A stretch of 64,000 bases of DNA from Branchipolynoe longqiensis (GCA_030323885.1 CM059188.1:116163974-116227973), one strand, 5' to 3'; shown: positions 11,151 to 22,389, numbered from the stretch's first letter. Program-made: numbers and translations. Notes: generated from the sequence alone by a model not told the origin.

Positions 11151-11431
11151 CAGGGTCTGTACGGGGCCTGGAAAGTCTTGAAGTCCTGAACTTCATCTGC
11201 CCCATTTCAAAGCCTTGAATTTAACCTTTTTTGCATAATTAGTCTTGAAAAGCCTTAAATTCCATTAAACTGTCCCAACTGATCTAAATTAGTCCAAAAT
11301 CGACATTCACCATTGGAATTTCTTCCTTCCTGAAATCCAAATGAAAATAGTCTTGAACTCCTATCAAAACCACCCTTGAAAGGCCTTTAAATAGCCTTGA
11401 ATTCCATATCTTCACATGCGTATGGACCCTG
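11151..11431 (+). mobile_element. MITE family C copy
   Basis: CAGGGTCTGTACGGGGCC to GTATGGACCCTG. CATAT is found on both flanks. Confidence 0.85.
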
Positions 11432-11544
11432 TCATATGTCTACTGGTAACATGATGGAAAAGATAGTTGAGGTTACCATCTTCTCAGAATAACAAGAACA
11501 AATTGTGTAGCCAGGGCCCATGTGTGGGTGTAACATAGGATTGA

Positions 11545-12448
11545 TTAAAGTTGCATAGTCCGATGGCTTGTGAGTTTTCCCAAACTTTTTGAGATAAATA
11601 TATTAAATTGATCATTATGATCTACTTATCATTCCCCTGAGTTGGTTTTGATGACAGCCAAGTCATTTTGAAGATATTTGAAGTAAATGCATTCAAAATA
11701 ATTTTGGCAAGCTTGCCGAGACTCACGGGCTGGTAGCCAAGGCTGTGACACCATTCCCAATCTCGGCATGGTCATGTGGTTTACTGACCTCATTACCATA
11801 CTGAACTCACAACTTGTAAACAGTAAACATAGCTTCGGCCAGTTGTGGAATTTATATCTCTTCAATCACGCATTAAGATCTTTTTAATCGACCCAATGAA
11901 CGCTTTAAAATTTATTTTGCAAAAATAAATGCTCTGCATAGACATAGCATTGCTGCGGCACAAATTACCCTTCGCGAGTCATTGCCAGGGCTGTCACCCG
12001 CGGTGATATCACGCCGACATCGAGAATACTGGCATGGAATAAACATCCTGATTCCTACACTTTCAGTTCAATATCAGTGACACTTTATCAGGTTAACTAT
12101 AAAGTGAGTGAGATAATACAACTTAAAATCTAGCTAATGAGAAGAAAAGCAGATAACAGTCTGCTGAACATAAACAAAGCAAAAATACCTGACCTGGTGT
12201 GAAATTAGGCCATGACCACCAAGAGTCTCAGAGAGGTCACGAGATTGACCTGCATCTTAGAAAGTGAGTTCTGAGGAACATGGCTTCCTCTAGCAGTGGT
12301 GTGAATGTACAAATCTGATTTATTCCATAAATACAACACCAATTGATTAGTGTGGGCACCAGTATCTAAGTTAGATATGTAGGATCAAATCTAGGTAAGT
12401 GTTTTAGTTTTGAAAATATATTTATACCATCGGACTGTGCAACTTTAA
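11545..12448 (-). mobile_element. Long MITE D relative, 904 bp
   Basis: TTAAAGTTGCATAGTCCGAT at the left and CATCGGACTGTGCAACTTTA at the right, TTAA on both ends. Terminal 100-150 bp match family D in reverse, while the middle is about 550 bp longer and shares only patches such as GGCAAGCTTGCC, so it holds an internal insertion or is a longer parent form. No transposase frame is visible. Confidence 0.7.
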
Positions 12449-13130
12449 TAACAACAATTATTTAGGAAAGTTTATTGCATGAAAAAATTAATTGTTATAC
12501 TGTGTCCCCCGAAGTACAGAAATGCACTATAAAGAAATCTGCATAGGAAAATTATAGTGATTATATTTTTCACAATTTTGAGTTGCGGACATAACACAAT
12601 TAAAGGGGACACCAAGAAAATATTGAATGTCAATTCTTTTATTTTTTACATCTTTGTAGGAAAATGATATTACTACTGATGGTGCTATAAAATAGGCTTA
12701 CACATCCAACAATAGCGAGCGTTTTTTTTTACTGAAGCTCTGGTCTTCCCAGAATAGGATTTTCCCTGACACACCAAGCAAGGGACACGATCAGTTATGT
12801 CCAAAACCAGTTTAATCACAATGGAATTTTAGACAAAAAATTACAAAAATTTGCATGGAAGATGGCTATTTATTTAAAGTGAGAATTTCCTTTTATTATG
12901 TCATTGATTAAAAAGTCACATATTCATGCCCCTTGGGACACCATATATTTGGAAGGAATATATATTTTGTTATACTTTGCCACGTTGGTCCTTCATTTTA
13001 TCATATGTATGCCTCCAAAGTGTAAGAATACCAGTTCTATAAAGAAAATAATCCCTCTATTCTTTTAATAATTGTTATTGACCATTAGGCGTTACATTCA
13101 AGAAAATACATTGGCTCCATTTACCATGAA
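12449..13130. other. Intron sequence without recognised gene
   Basis: AT-rich. No long frame, no repeat match found inside the window. Confidence 0.45.
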
Positions 13131-13535
13131 GCCGTCCTGATATGACCTTACATGGGTTCGAATCCGGGTCGAGTCAAACCGATGACTTACAAATTTATAC
13201 TTGTTGCTTCCTAGCCTGGCGCTCGGCATTATTAGGATAGGACAAGGACTGGTTGGCTCAGTGTCAGGATAATGTGACTGAGTGGGATATCAGGTCATGG
13301 TACTGGTGGCCTGGTCTTCCAGTGGGACAGCACTATAAAGTCAACATGAGTGCGCACTACCACAAGTCGGTACCCGTCCTGATATGACCTTAGATGTTGC
13401 TAGGACGTAAAACAACAAACAAACAAACATGTTGCCAGGACGTAAAACTCTCAACATCCACCCACCCATCTACCATGAAGCCGTCCTGATATGACCTTAG
13501 ATGTGTCCAGGACGTAAAACTCTCAACAACCACCC
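13131..13535 (+). mobile_element. SINE family A with duplicated tails
   Basis: The tail block CCTGATATGACCTTA occurs at about 13137, 13379 and 13485. The first copy runs directly into a SINE head (GGGTTCGAATCC), so tails and one full body are joined out of order, as in a tandem or rearranged insertion. Confidence 0.8.
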
Positions 13536-13665
13536 ACCCATTTACCATGAAAAGACCCATATTACATTCCAAGCAGACAGAAAAGCTATCATATAAGTGT
13601 GGCAATGTTCAGCCTGGTCAGCCTTGCTTTGAGTCGCTTATCATTCACTGTTCAGCCTGTTACTT

Positions 13666-14460
13666 ATATAGGGTATGCACTGACGTCACTCTAAGCAGAA
13701 GTGCGGCCATTCTGGCCGTAGTAAGCACAATAATAACACACTGTCACACTGCAAACTGAATGGCTATGAGCAATCTTCATACAGAAAAAGTGAAATATCT
13801 ATAAAACCAATCCATCTAGAAACAAATCGGTTGGTACACATATAGAAAACATGTTTACCAATAAGATTATATTAAATTGATAAGGTTAGGGTTCTGGATT
13901 TCTAATAATTTTGAATAAAACTAATGTTTTGCGCTGCGCGTACCGGCAAACTCAAGCCAGTCAAGGCATTGTCAATGGTTGTGAGCAATCTGCACACAGA
14001 AAAAGTGAAATATCTCTAAAACCACACCACCTAAAAACAAATCGCTTGGTAGACATATAGAAAACATATTCAACGAATAGATTATATTAAATTTATATGG
14101 TTAGGCTTCTGGATTTCTATTAATTTTGAATGAAATAGACGTTTTGTACTGCCCGTACCGGCAAACTCGAGGCATTCACGCCGCATTGTCAATGGTCGTG
14201 AGCAATCTTCATACAGAAAAAGTGAAATATCTCTAAAACCACACCGCCTAAAAACAAATCGCTTGGTAAACATATAGAAAACATATTAACCGAATAGATT
14301 ATATTAAATTTATAAGGTTAGGGTTCCGGATTTCTATTAATTTTGAATGAAATAGACGTTTTCCACTGCGCGTACAGGCAAACTCTATGGGATGTTTACT
14401 AGTTGATATCGCCACAATGGCCGCGCATCCGGTTCGTGACGTCATGTGAATACCCTATAT
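13666..14460 (+). mobile_element. G element 1: tandem core inside inverted repeats
   Basis: Terminal repeats ATATAGGGTATGCACTGACG and, inverted, ATATAGGGTATTCACATGAC. Inside are three tandem units of about 218 bp with GAGCAATCTTCATACAGAAA, AAGTGAAATATCTCTAAAAC and TTAGGGTTCTGGATTTCTA. Confidence 0.85.
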
Positions 14461-14602
14461 TTAGGGTTCTTGGGTAGCAACTTCCTACGTCTGTGACGTT
14501 GTGACGTGTGTAAGTAAACCTGCGTCTCCGTGACGCACTCGCCCCCCCCCCCCTCCCTCGCACCGCAGTGAGTATGTCAGTGGTGCCTCCCCCCTCCCAT
14601 GT

Positions 14603-14979
14603 CAGGGTTGCCAACCCTACGGTTTCGCCGTTAGGTGCACAATATGTTATGTCCCCGTCATCACCTTACGCCGATCTTCCGGTTTTTGTTGTTGATTTTG
14701 TTTGGGTATTTTGAATCTTTTTTTTGGTTCAATTTGTTAAAATCCCAGTTGAATAATTTATCTCTTTTTCAGCATCGAGGTGAATTTTCCAGTGTTGGCA
14801 ACCCTGCAGTACCATTAATAGTAACATTATATAAATATTATGGATTTTTGTGTCCAAAATGCACCACAGAGCATTTAAGATTTTAAAATTGTTCTGGGGG
14901 AGTATCCCCAGACCCCCCCCCCGATATAACATCTCTTTAAGATCTTCCAGTTTTTCCTTTTCCAATGTTGGCAACCCTG
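14603..14979 (+). mobile_element. hAT-like MITE (CAGGGTTGCCAAC ends)
   Basis: Left CAGGGTTGCCAACCCTACGG, right AATGTTGGCAACCCTG. A further copy of the terminus (GTGTTGGCAACCCTG) lies at about 14791-14805, suggesting two overlapping or nested copies. Confidence 0.7.
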
Positions 14980-15039
14980 CCGTGTGCGCGTACATTGCAA
15001 TTAGTGTATCCACCTCCACCATGTGACGTCACCAAGGGC

Positions 15040-15046
15040 ATACATA

Positions 15047-15080
<34 letters not shown>

Positions 15081-15082
15081 TT
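15040..15082. repeat. AT/TA microsatellite
   Basis: Alternating AT with a few C interruptions. Confidence 0.9.
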
Positions 15083-15189
15083 GACGTCACTTCTCGCCGT
15101 GCGTCCGCGCGGTGTCGAGACGCGGTGACCAGTCACGTGGTGCGATGCACATGACGTAACGTCAGTTATCAGATGCCAGGGGTGGCCGT

Positions 15190-15375
15190 CCACGTTCATG
15201 ATTTCCATTTGAGTGCAGGCAGAATGGGGCGGATGGCGGGGGGGGGGGGGGGGCAGGGGGGGTCTGGGTCTGGAGGCTTTGTCTCTGGCTCATTAAAGAA
15301 CAGTTTTAAAAAAAAAAAAAAAATTTAAGGGTACAGAATTTTACCCATTTTTTACCCTCTGAAAAAAAGCTTGGT
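15190..15375 (+). repeat. Dispersed repeat with poly-G and poly-A
   Basis: GGCAGAATGGGGCGGATGG, a poly-G run at 15239-15252, TCTGGAGGCTTTGTCTCTGG and a poly-A run match the block at 23109-23300 in order, so this is a mobile family, class unknown. Confidence 0.55.
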
Positions 15376-15539
15376 ACCTTTCTGGTGTAACACGACTCAA
15401 TTCCGGTGTCGGGGCGACCTCCCTGGTAACGGCGCTGGTAGGTATTTCCAGTTCACGCCACCTGCTGTCAATGTACTCACCCCCAGCGCATGTCAATCAA
15501 TGAGGCTTCAAACTACAAGTCATCACACTAGTTGTTCCA

Positions 15540-16430
15540 CTACGCACGCCCAGACCTCCACCTCCACCTCCACCCTACTACACTTGTACCACCACCACCT
15601 CCACCACCTCCACCACCACCACCACCAGCACCACCACCACTGCCACCACCACCACCACCACTACCACCACCACCTCCACCACCACCTCCTCCACAACTAC
15701 AACTACAAGTCATCACACTAGTTGTTCCACAACGCACGCCCAGACCTCCACCTCCACCCTACTACACTTGTACCACCACCACCTCCACCGCCACTACCAC
15801 CACCAGCACCTCAACCACCACTACCACCACCACCACCAGCACCACCACCGCCACCCACCACCACCAGCACCACCACCACCACCTCTACCGCCACCACCAC
15901 CACCACCACCACCTCTACCGCCACCACCACCACCACCACCACCTCCTCCACCACTACAACCACCACCACCTCCTCCACCACTACCACCTCCTCTACCACC
16001 ACCACCACTACACCACCACCACCTCCTCCACCACCACCACCACCACCACCTCTACCGCCACCACCACCATCACCACCACCAGCACCTCCTCCACCACTAC
16101 CACCACCACCTCCACCACTACCAACCACTACCACCTCCACAACCACCTCCACCTCCACTACTACCACCACCACCACCTCCTCCACCACCACCACCTCCAC
16201 CACCTCCACCACCACCACCACCTCCACCACCACCTCCACCACAACCAGCACCTCCACCACCACCACCACCACCACCACCACCACCACCACCACCACAACA
16301 ACAACTACAAGTCATCACACTAGTTGTTCCAGACCTCCACCCTACTACACTTGTACCACCACCTCCACCACCACCACCACCACCACCACCACCACCACCA
16401 CCACCTCCTCCACCACCACCATCACCACCA
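15540..16430. repeat. Expanded CCA/CCACCT simple-sequence array, about 890 bp
   Basis: Runs of CCACCA and CCACCT interrupted by TACCAC. A unique block (CAAGTCATCACACTAGTTGT TCC) recurs at about 15508, 15707 and 16308, showing that larger segments were duplicated along with the triplets. All frames stay open because of the triplet repeat; no gene is implied. Confidence 0.93.
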
Positions 16431-16745
16431 TCGAATCGGTAGAGCGCAGACTTCCCGTGCGGGAGATCGGGAGTTCAATTTCCGGTCGAGTAAAACCAAA
16501 GACTTACAATAATTGATGCTTGTCGATTCCTAGATTGGTGCTTGGCACTAATAGGATAAGGCAAGGAGTGGTTAGCTCAGTGTCAGGATAATGCGACTCA
16601 GTGGGATATCAGGTCATGGTGCCGATGGCCTAATTTCACAGTGGGGAAGCACTATTAAAGTCACCATGAGTGTGCACTGTCACAAGTCGGTAGGTACCCG
16701 TCCTGATATGATCAGGACGTAAAACTCCCAACAACCAACCAACCA
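16431..16745 (+). mobile_element. SINE family A copy abutting the CCA array
   Basis: Head ATCGGTAGAGCGCAGACTTC, box-B-like GAGTTCAATTTCC, tail GTCCTGATATGATCAGGACG. The start of its head is fused to the CCA array. Confidence 0.8.
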
Positions 16746-16918
16746 ATGCCAGAACCAACGCTACCTCTGACAACACACATGTGTCCCCTTCTACCAAATA
16801 CAGCCCAAAATGGATGCTACATCTTGGCCTGGCTACAGGGTAATGTGCTGCCACTTTTTACACTTTGCTACGAAACCTTTATCTTAACGAATGCCCCGGG
16901 TGTTTTTTCTGGTGCTAT

Positions 16919-16980
16919 TATCACAATTATTATTATTACTACTACGCATTATTATTATTATTATTATTATTACTACGCGA
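16919..16980. repeat. TTA triplet microsatellite
   Basis: ATTATTATT runs with a few ACTACG interruptions. Confidence 0.9.
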
Positions 16981-17067
16981 TATTGATATCACACCCTACC
17001 TTACCTCACCGCCCCACACATTCCACCTAGCCACATTTCTTTAATCGGCGTCATCCACACTTACACC

Positions 17068-17385
17068 AGACTGGGTGACCGAATGAGTTAGAGCGTCCGT
17101 CTCCTGTGTTGGTAGATCGAACAGGTCGAGTCAAATCAATGACTTGAAAATTGATACTTGTCGCTTCCTAGCCAGGCGCTCGGCATTATTAGGACCAGGC
17201 AAGGACTGGTCTGCTCAGTGTCAGGATAATGTGACTGAGTGGGATATCAGGTCATGGTGCTGGCGGCCTGGTCTTCCAGTGGGGCAGCACTATAAAGTCG
17301 CCATGAGTGCGCACTTTCACAAGTCGGTACCCGTCCTGATATGACCTTAGATGTTGCTAGGAAGTAAAACAACAACAAACAAATC
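17068..17385 (+). mobile_element. SINE family A copy
   Basis: GTGACCGAATGAGTTAGAGC head, GACTTGAAAATTGATACTTG body, GTTGCTAGGAAGTAAAACAA tail. Box B is degraded by a small deletion. Confidence 0.85.
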
Positions 17386-18671
17386 CACACTTTGCAATGG
17401 CGGCGTCATGTCATGTTTCAGTCCATTAGCGTTCTGCTTGTGTTTCATTCGTCCAATAAGAAATGCGCCCTGTGCATTTCCGGTTGTCTGCTGACTGTTA
17501 ACTTTATCCACGAATGTTTGCATTGGTCCCCTGTCAGAAATTAATATTTATTATTTCAAAGAGGACGAAAAAGAAAAGGATGCCTGTGTTATGTGGAAAC
17601 TGGGGTGGGGGGTGTTACTATTTAGATATTGGAATACCTTCTTCTTTTTCTTCTTTTTTTATCGTTAAAAAAATAATTTGTCTGGGGGAGCGGGGGATGT
17701 TCAGTCTAGGAGGTACTAGTTTCTCTTTATCTGGCCATTTGTAATTATGATTTTTGTTGTTGTTGTAATGTATAGAGAGCATGATAAGATGAGTGGTAAT
17801 AGTTTTCTGAATTTGCTTCGTGTTTATTTCACAAACTTGATTTGCATCAGCTGAAGACTTCACTCAGCATTTTCAATGTAAGTCATTTGCAATTACAAAA
17901 TAATCCCAAGCCATCTGTGATTTCCATTTATTTATTTATTTACTTATCATAGATTTTTTTTAAACCTTTCAGTTTGGTGAATCTTTGACGATGCTTCCCG
18001 GCATTTCACATGTTTGTCAGTGTACACGAAATTCAGTGGGTTCAACATTTCCCGGTGTCCTTTTGTTTTTCATAATTATATTTATTCCTTTTTACATAGC
18101 TTTTTTTGTAATAAAATCTTTTTGTAATTTTTTTTTGTAATTTATTTTGGTACATTTTTTTCTATTTTATTTTTTTGCTATGCATTGTTTCGCTATGCAT
18201 TTCCCCCCAGTTATTTTTCCATTTGTTATGCATCTGTTTACCATCCCTACACCCACTACTTCCTACTTGGTGGCGGGAATTGACTTGCTCTCACGTTGCT
18301 GATTGCCCTGCGGTGCGTGGTCTGTTGTTCGAATGTCACGTGACTAGTACACATCTCCCCCCACCCCACTCATGCCCGGTCCTCCTCAGTCCCCCTCTAT
18401 TTCTCACCCACTTTAGCTATGTATTAATTTATATTTACTTATTATGCAGTTGTTTTCTTAGATTCTAACTTAACGGTGTGGCTTTCACTAATAAGGGAAT
18501 GCCCCTGGTGACGTTCCCTTTTGATCACGTGACCTTGCCAAGCCACTCCATTGGCCCATGGCGGTGAAGGTGCTCCAGGTTCCTGTCAAGCTGGAGCGGG
18601 CCGGAAGTCCAGCCCTGCCCGGCTTCTGGAACTGTGAAGCAAAGCGCAGGCAGTGAAGCATGATATCTGCG
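17386..18671. other. Intron sequence without recognised gene
   Basis: Pyrimidine- and T-rich stretches near 17640-17670 and 18060-18180. No coding exon or repeat family supported. Confidence 0.45.
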
Positions 18672-19232
18672 GGTGTCACCAGTGTGACCTCTGCGGGGTA
18701 ACCAGTGTGACCTCTGCGGGTGTCACCAGTGTGACCTCTGTGGGGTCACCAGTGTGACCTATGTGGGGTCACCAGTGTGACCTCTGCTGGGATCACAGTG
18801 TGACCTCTGCGGGTGTCACTAGTTTGACCTCTGCAGGGTCACCAATGTGACCTCTGCTGGATCACCAGTGTGACCTCTGCGGGTGTCACCATTGTGACCT
18901 CTGCGGGTGTCACAAGTTTGACCTCTGCGGGGATCACCAGTGTGACCTCTGTGGGTGTCACCAGTGTGACCTCTGTGGGTGTCACAAGTTTGACCTCTGC
19001 GGGGTCACCAGTGTGACCTCAGTGGGGGTCAGCAGTGTTACCTATGCGGGGTCACCAGTGTGACCTCTGTGGGGTCACCAGTGTGACCTCTGCGGGGTCA
19101 CCAGTGTGACTGACCTCAGTGGGGGTCACCAGTGAGACCTCTGTGGGGTCACCAATGTGACCTCTGCTGGGGTCACCAGTGTGACCTCTGTGGGTATCAC
19201 CAATTATGACCTCTGTGGGGTCACCAGTGGCC
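18672..19232 (+). repeat. Minisatellite, about 24-bp unit rich in TGACCT
   Basis: Units of GTCACCAGTGTGACCTCTGC GGG. I count about 21 TGACCT words, many paired as GGTCACCAGTGTGACC, which is a near-palindrome. Confidence 0.9.
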
Positions 19233-19687
19233 GTCCTTGTTGGTGGCACACCGCACCTTTACAGAGAGTGTGACCGGGTAGACCCGCTGTTCTGTATACA
19301 GACTTGGTTCTTCACCTTCTCTTGTTCCCGCTCGTGTAGGGGACCCTTTTACTAAGTAATCACTCCTCTCACCAGGTACTAACAGTTAGACGCTTTTATT
19401 ATTTGTGTCCTCATCCACGCCAATCATGACCTCCATGTGTTTGTACATTGATCTTGTAAGTAATTGTTTACACTGCCCAGTTTACTGCACATTGAAATTA
19501 AGTCCAATTAGATGTATATATAATTCTGTCTCACCTGTAGGCATACATCCAGCATTGGTTTATTTGTCTTGTTTAACTGTGGCCCGGAGTTCAACGGTTT
19601 CTCTTATCTGGGTCAATATGGCTGATCTGAGAAGAGGATCTGTAAGTTCTGTAAGTTAACAAAGTTTGACCGGTGGAGCCTTAAAAA

Positions 19688-20043
19688 TTAAAGCTGCATA
19701 GTCCGATGATAACGTCAAATTGTCAAAACCAAGATAATTATCTAGATTTGATTCTACATATCTAACTTAGACCCTGGTGTACGTATTAAACATTTTGTCA
19801 CCACATAGAAAGAAATACTGAGGCAATTTAATAGAACCTATTACTGCAGAAGTCTATGGTGTCAGAGTTTTGGCGTGCTTGCCAAAATTAATTTGGCATG
19901 TTTGCACTTCAAATATCTCAAAAGTTAGCCATTTAAAATAAAAGTTACTTCAAACTAATGTAAGGTCGGTTATAACGATCAACCTAATATATTTATCTCA
20001 GACAATGACAGAAGCTCAAAACCGTCGCACTATGCAACTTTAA
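19688..20043 (+). mobile_element. MITE family D copy (first of a close pair)
   Basis: TTAAAGCTGCATAGTCCGAT to CGCACTATGCAACTTTAA, with TTAA at both ends. Confidence 0.88.
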
Positions 20044-20089
20044 GTAGTCACTCCATGGAGATACAGCAGGCCAGACATCCTTTAAGAAC

Positions 20090-20444
20090 TTAAAGCTGCA
20101 TAGTCTGATGAAATATCAAATTTTCGAAACCAAACTGATTATCTAGATTTGATTTTACATATCTAACTTAGATGCTGATGCACTTATTAAGAATTTGTTT
20201 CTGCATAGAAGGCAATACTGAGTCAATTTAACAGAACCTGTTATTGCAGAAGTCTATGGTATCAGAGTTTTGGCAAGCTTGCCAAAACTAATTTTCCATG
20301 TTTGCACTCAAAATATCTCAAAAGTTTACCATTTAAAATATAAGTAAGTTTGAACTAATGTAAAGTAGATACTAGTGATTGATCTAATATATTTATCTCA
20401 GAAAAAATACAGAAATTCAAAGCCATCGGACTATACAACTTTAA
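20090..20444 (+). mobile_element. MITE family D copy (second of a close pair)
   Basis: Same orientation, 46 bp after the previous copy; TTAAAGCTGCATAGTCTGAT to CATCGGACTATACAACTTTA. Confidence 0.88.
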
Positions 20445-20611
20445 CATCTTTATGATACAATTTAAGGTTCGATTCCCCACCCACACTCTAACAGTAAGTA
20501 ATGTTCATAGACATAAACCATCTGATGCAGTATAATATATGCTCTCACTGTTCACTATGCCGCCATCATTTACAGGATGAACCTTTGATATGTGACCTTT
20601 GACCTTGCCAG

Positions 20612-20700
20612 GACCAGAAGGGCAACCAGATGTATCTCGGGGTCACCCACCTCGGCATCGTCACCTTCCAGGGAAACAAGCGGACGCACTTATTTAAATG
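20612..20700 (+). CDS. FRMD5: FRMD5-like exon 4 (start of FERM F3 lobe)
   Basis: Acceptor GACCTTGCCAG, donor GTGAGT; starts in phase 0 and ends with TG of a Trp codon. It encodes DQKGNQMYLGVTHLGIVTFQ and GNKRTHLFKW, the first beta strands of the PH-like F3 lobe. It follows a 15.7-kb intron. Only 45 bases after the donor a palindromic repeat with a mariner-like MITE inside begins. Confidence 0.92.
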
Positions 20701-20749
20701 GTGAGTTAAGCTAAGATTCCATATATGCGGTAAGCTAAGATTCCATATA

Positions 20750-21243
20750 CAGTATAATCACGTTAAACGAAACTTGAAAGGACCCTAGAAATTTGTTTGG
20801 ATTAACCACTCATTGGTTTAACGAGCTTTGACTTTGACTTGGCTTTGGCAAAAACGGGGGTGCATTATGAATGTACAATGTATGTGGACACTATGATTAT
20901 TGTTTTTTATGTATATACAGTTTAACCCCATTAACCAACCTCGGTTAAATCAAACGATCGGTTAATCCAAACTTGTTTCAGCGACCTGGCAAAATACTAT
21001 CATTTATCATATAAAAAAGTCTCAGATGACCTTAAATCCACATGAAAGTGTGGTTTAACTGTACCGGAAGTGGCCTGGGGCCGACAATTTCGTTTGGATT
21101 AACCGATACTTTGGATTATCCGACTTTGGTTTAACCAACTTTTTTATTTGATAAATGGGAGTATTTTGCCGGGCCGCCGAAAAAAAAGTTTGGATTAACC
21201 GATCGTTTGGTTTAATCGAGCTTGGTTTAACGGGGTTGTACTG
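20750..21243 (+). mobile_element. mariner-like MITE inside a T-type palindrome
   Basis: Left CAGTATAATCACGTTAAACG, right GTTTAACGGGGTTGTACTG, TA on both sides. The interior repeats GGATTAACC and GGTTTAACC words in both directions. The flanks (AAGATTCCATATA before and after) are one T-related repeat split by the insertion. Confidence 0.8.
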
Positions 21244-21245
21244 TA

Positions 21246-21420
21246 CGTGCTAAGCTAAGATTCCATATACGCAGTATGCGGTATGCGAATGAAAATGCGA
21301 CAAAAAATGGAAAAGCATGTAATTGCATGGTGGTGCTTCCATATGTCCGAATGCAAATGCAGCAAGTGGAATGCAAATTCGAATGCTGCCCCATTTGCCA
21401 TAGGAATCAACAGGAACTTT
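21246..21420 (+). mobile_element. Partial T-type repeat (ATTCCATATACGC)
   Basis: GATTCCATATACGCAGTATG and GCGAATGAAAATGCGACAAA match the termini of MITE T at 55040-55656. Confidence 0.6.
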
Positions 21421-21477
21421 GACCTTCCTTCACAAATTTGAATCGTGCACGATTGGTCTTCCTCATTCCACTGCTCC

Positions 21478-21598
21478 TTGACCTATCCTAATAATGCCGA
21501 GTGCCAGGCTAGGAAGCGACAAGTATTAATTTTTAAGTCATTGGTTTGACTCAACCAGTTTTCGAACCCACGATCTGCCAGAACGGGAGATGGATGCT
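21478..21598 (-). mobile_element. SINE family A, minus strand, 3' part of an interrupted copy
   Basis: ATAATGCCGAGTGCCAGGCT, GAAGCGACAAGTATTAATTT and GTTTGACTCAACCAGTTTTC are reversed SINE A blocks. The head resumes at about 21868 after MITE E. Confidence 0.8.
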
Positions 21599-21867
21599 TA
21601 ATGCCTGGCACACACCTCCCGTTTACGATTCACGCACTAAAACTGACTGCGCATCACGACCCCGACCCGTCCCATTTCGTGACTAAAACTGCCTGATTCG
21701 TTTTTCGAATCCCTTGCGATTTCAGTTTTAACCCCTAAAACTGAGTTTTAAGTCGCGAATCGCAAGGCTCTGGTGTGCTAGGGGGTCGCACACCTAACGA
21801 CTAAAACTCAAACTTATGCGCGAAACGGGCAGTTTTAGATCGTATACGGGAGGTGTGTACCGGGCTT
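21599..21867. mobile_element. Fold-back MITE E, copy 1, nested in SINE A
   Basis: ATGCCTGGCACACACCTCCC at the left and GGGAGGTGTGTACCGGGCTT at the right. The interior is almost all arm, made of CACTAAAACTG and ATTCGCGA words, so the element can fold on itself. Confidence 0.82.
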
Positions 21868-21893
21868 TACTCATTCGGCCATCCCGTCTTGAT
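21868..21893 (-). mobile_element. SINE family A head, remainder after MITE E
   Basis: ACTCATTCGGCCATCCCGTC is the reversed 5' head seen intact at 59147. It lies about 80 nt from exon 5. Confidence 0.8.
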
Positions 21894-21973
21894 TGTTCTT
21901 GCCAACACTACTTTGATTGATATGACGCATCCTTTACACAGAATCTGATGACACATTTCTTTTAATATTTCAG

Positions 21974-22037
21974 GCCACAAATTAACAAAATTGCGTTTGA
22001 AGGAAAGATGTTTATTGTTCACGTGACAATAAGCGAG
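21974..22037 (+). CDS. FRMD5: FRMD5-like exon 5 (FERM F3 lobe)
   Basis: Acceptor TTTAATATTTCAG, donor GTAAGT. It completes the Trp codon, then reads PQINKIAFEGKMFIVHVTIS plus E, ending in phase 0. The pattern W-x(4)-K-[LI]-x-FEGK-x-F is typical of F3 strands in FRMD3/5. A SINE fragment lies 80 nt upstream, and the intron that follows is the largest in the window (23 kb). Confidence 0.92.
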
Positions 22038-22074
22038 GTAAGTTGTATACTTAATTACCTTTAAGCACACCGAT

Positions 22075-22172
22075 AGTATTACACCCTACCAGTTAAGGGG
22101 AAAGTACCTGAATAGAGTGGTTCCAGATTCTGCCGATAGATGTCACTAGCTTAACTGACGGGGTGTAATACT
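22075..22172. mobile_element. Short MITE O, copy 1
   Basis: AGTATTACACCCTACCAGTT and AACTGACGGGGTGTAATACT are inverted ends; 98 bp, 40 nt after exon 5. Confidence 0.75.
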
Positions 22173-22293
22173 GATGGTGGCCCCCTCATGCGTAAATGCG
22201 TCGATTAAAGTAGAATCACACTGTTGCTGTTGCCGCCAATAAAAACTTTCCTGGGAAACAACCAAAAACCAATTCATGGTGTTGAAATGTGTT

Positions 22294-22389
22294 CAATACA
22301 CCCCTGCCGGTTAAGGGGAAAATACCCAAATAGAGTGGATCCAGATTCTGCCGATAGATGTCATTAGCTTAACTGGCGGGGGTATATTG
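22294..22389. mobile_element. Short MITE O, copy 2
   Basis: CAATACACCCCTGCCGGTTA to TTAACTGGCGGGGGTATATTG minus one base; shares AGATTCTGCCGATAGATGTC with copy 1. Confidence 0.75.

Noticed and set aside
15532..16516. Several 160-264-residue open frames of Pro, Thr, His or Val/Gly runs
   Set aside because: They are translations of the CCA triplet array in all phases and both strands; no unique coding sequence, splice context or known domain.
18672..19232. CRISPR-like regular repeats
   Set aside because: No unique spacers, the genome is eukaryotic, and units diverge like a minisatellite. The same applies to the other arrays.
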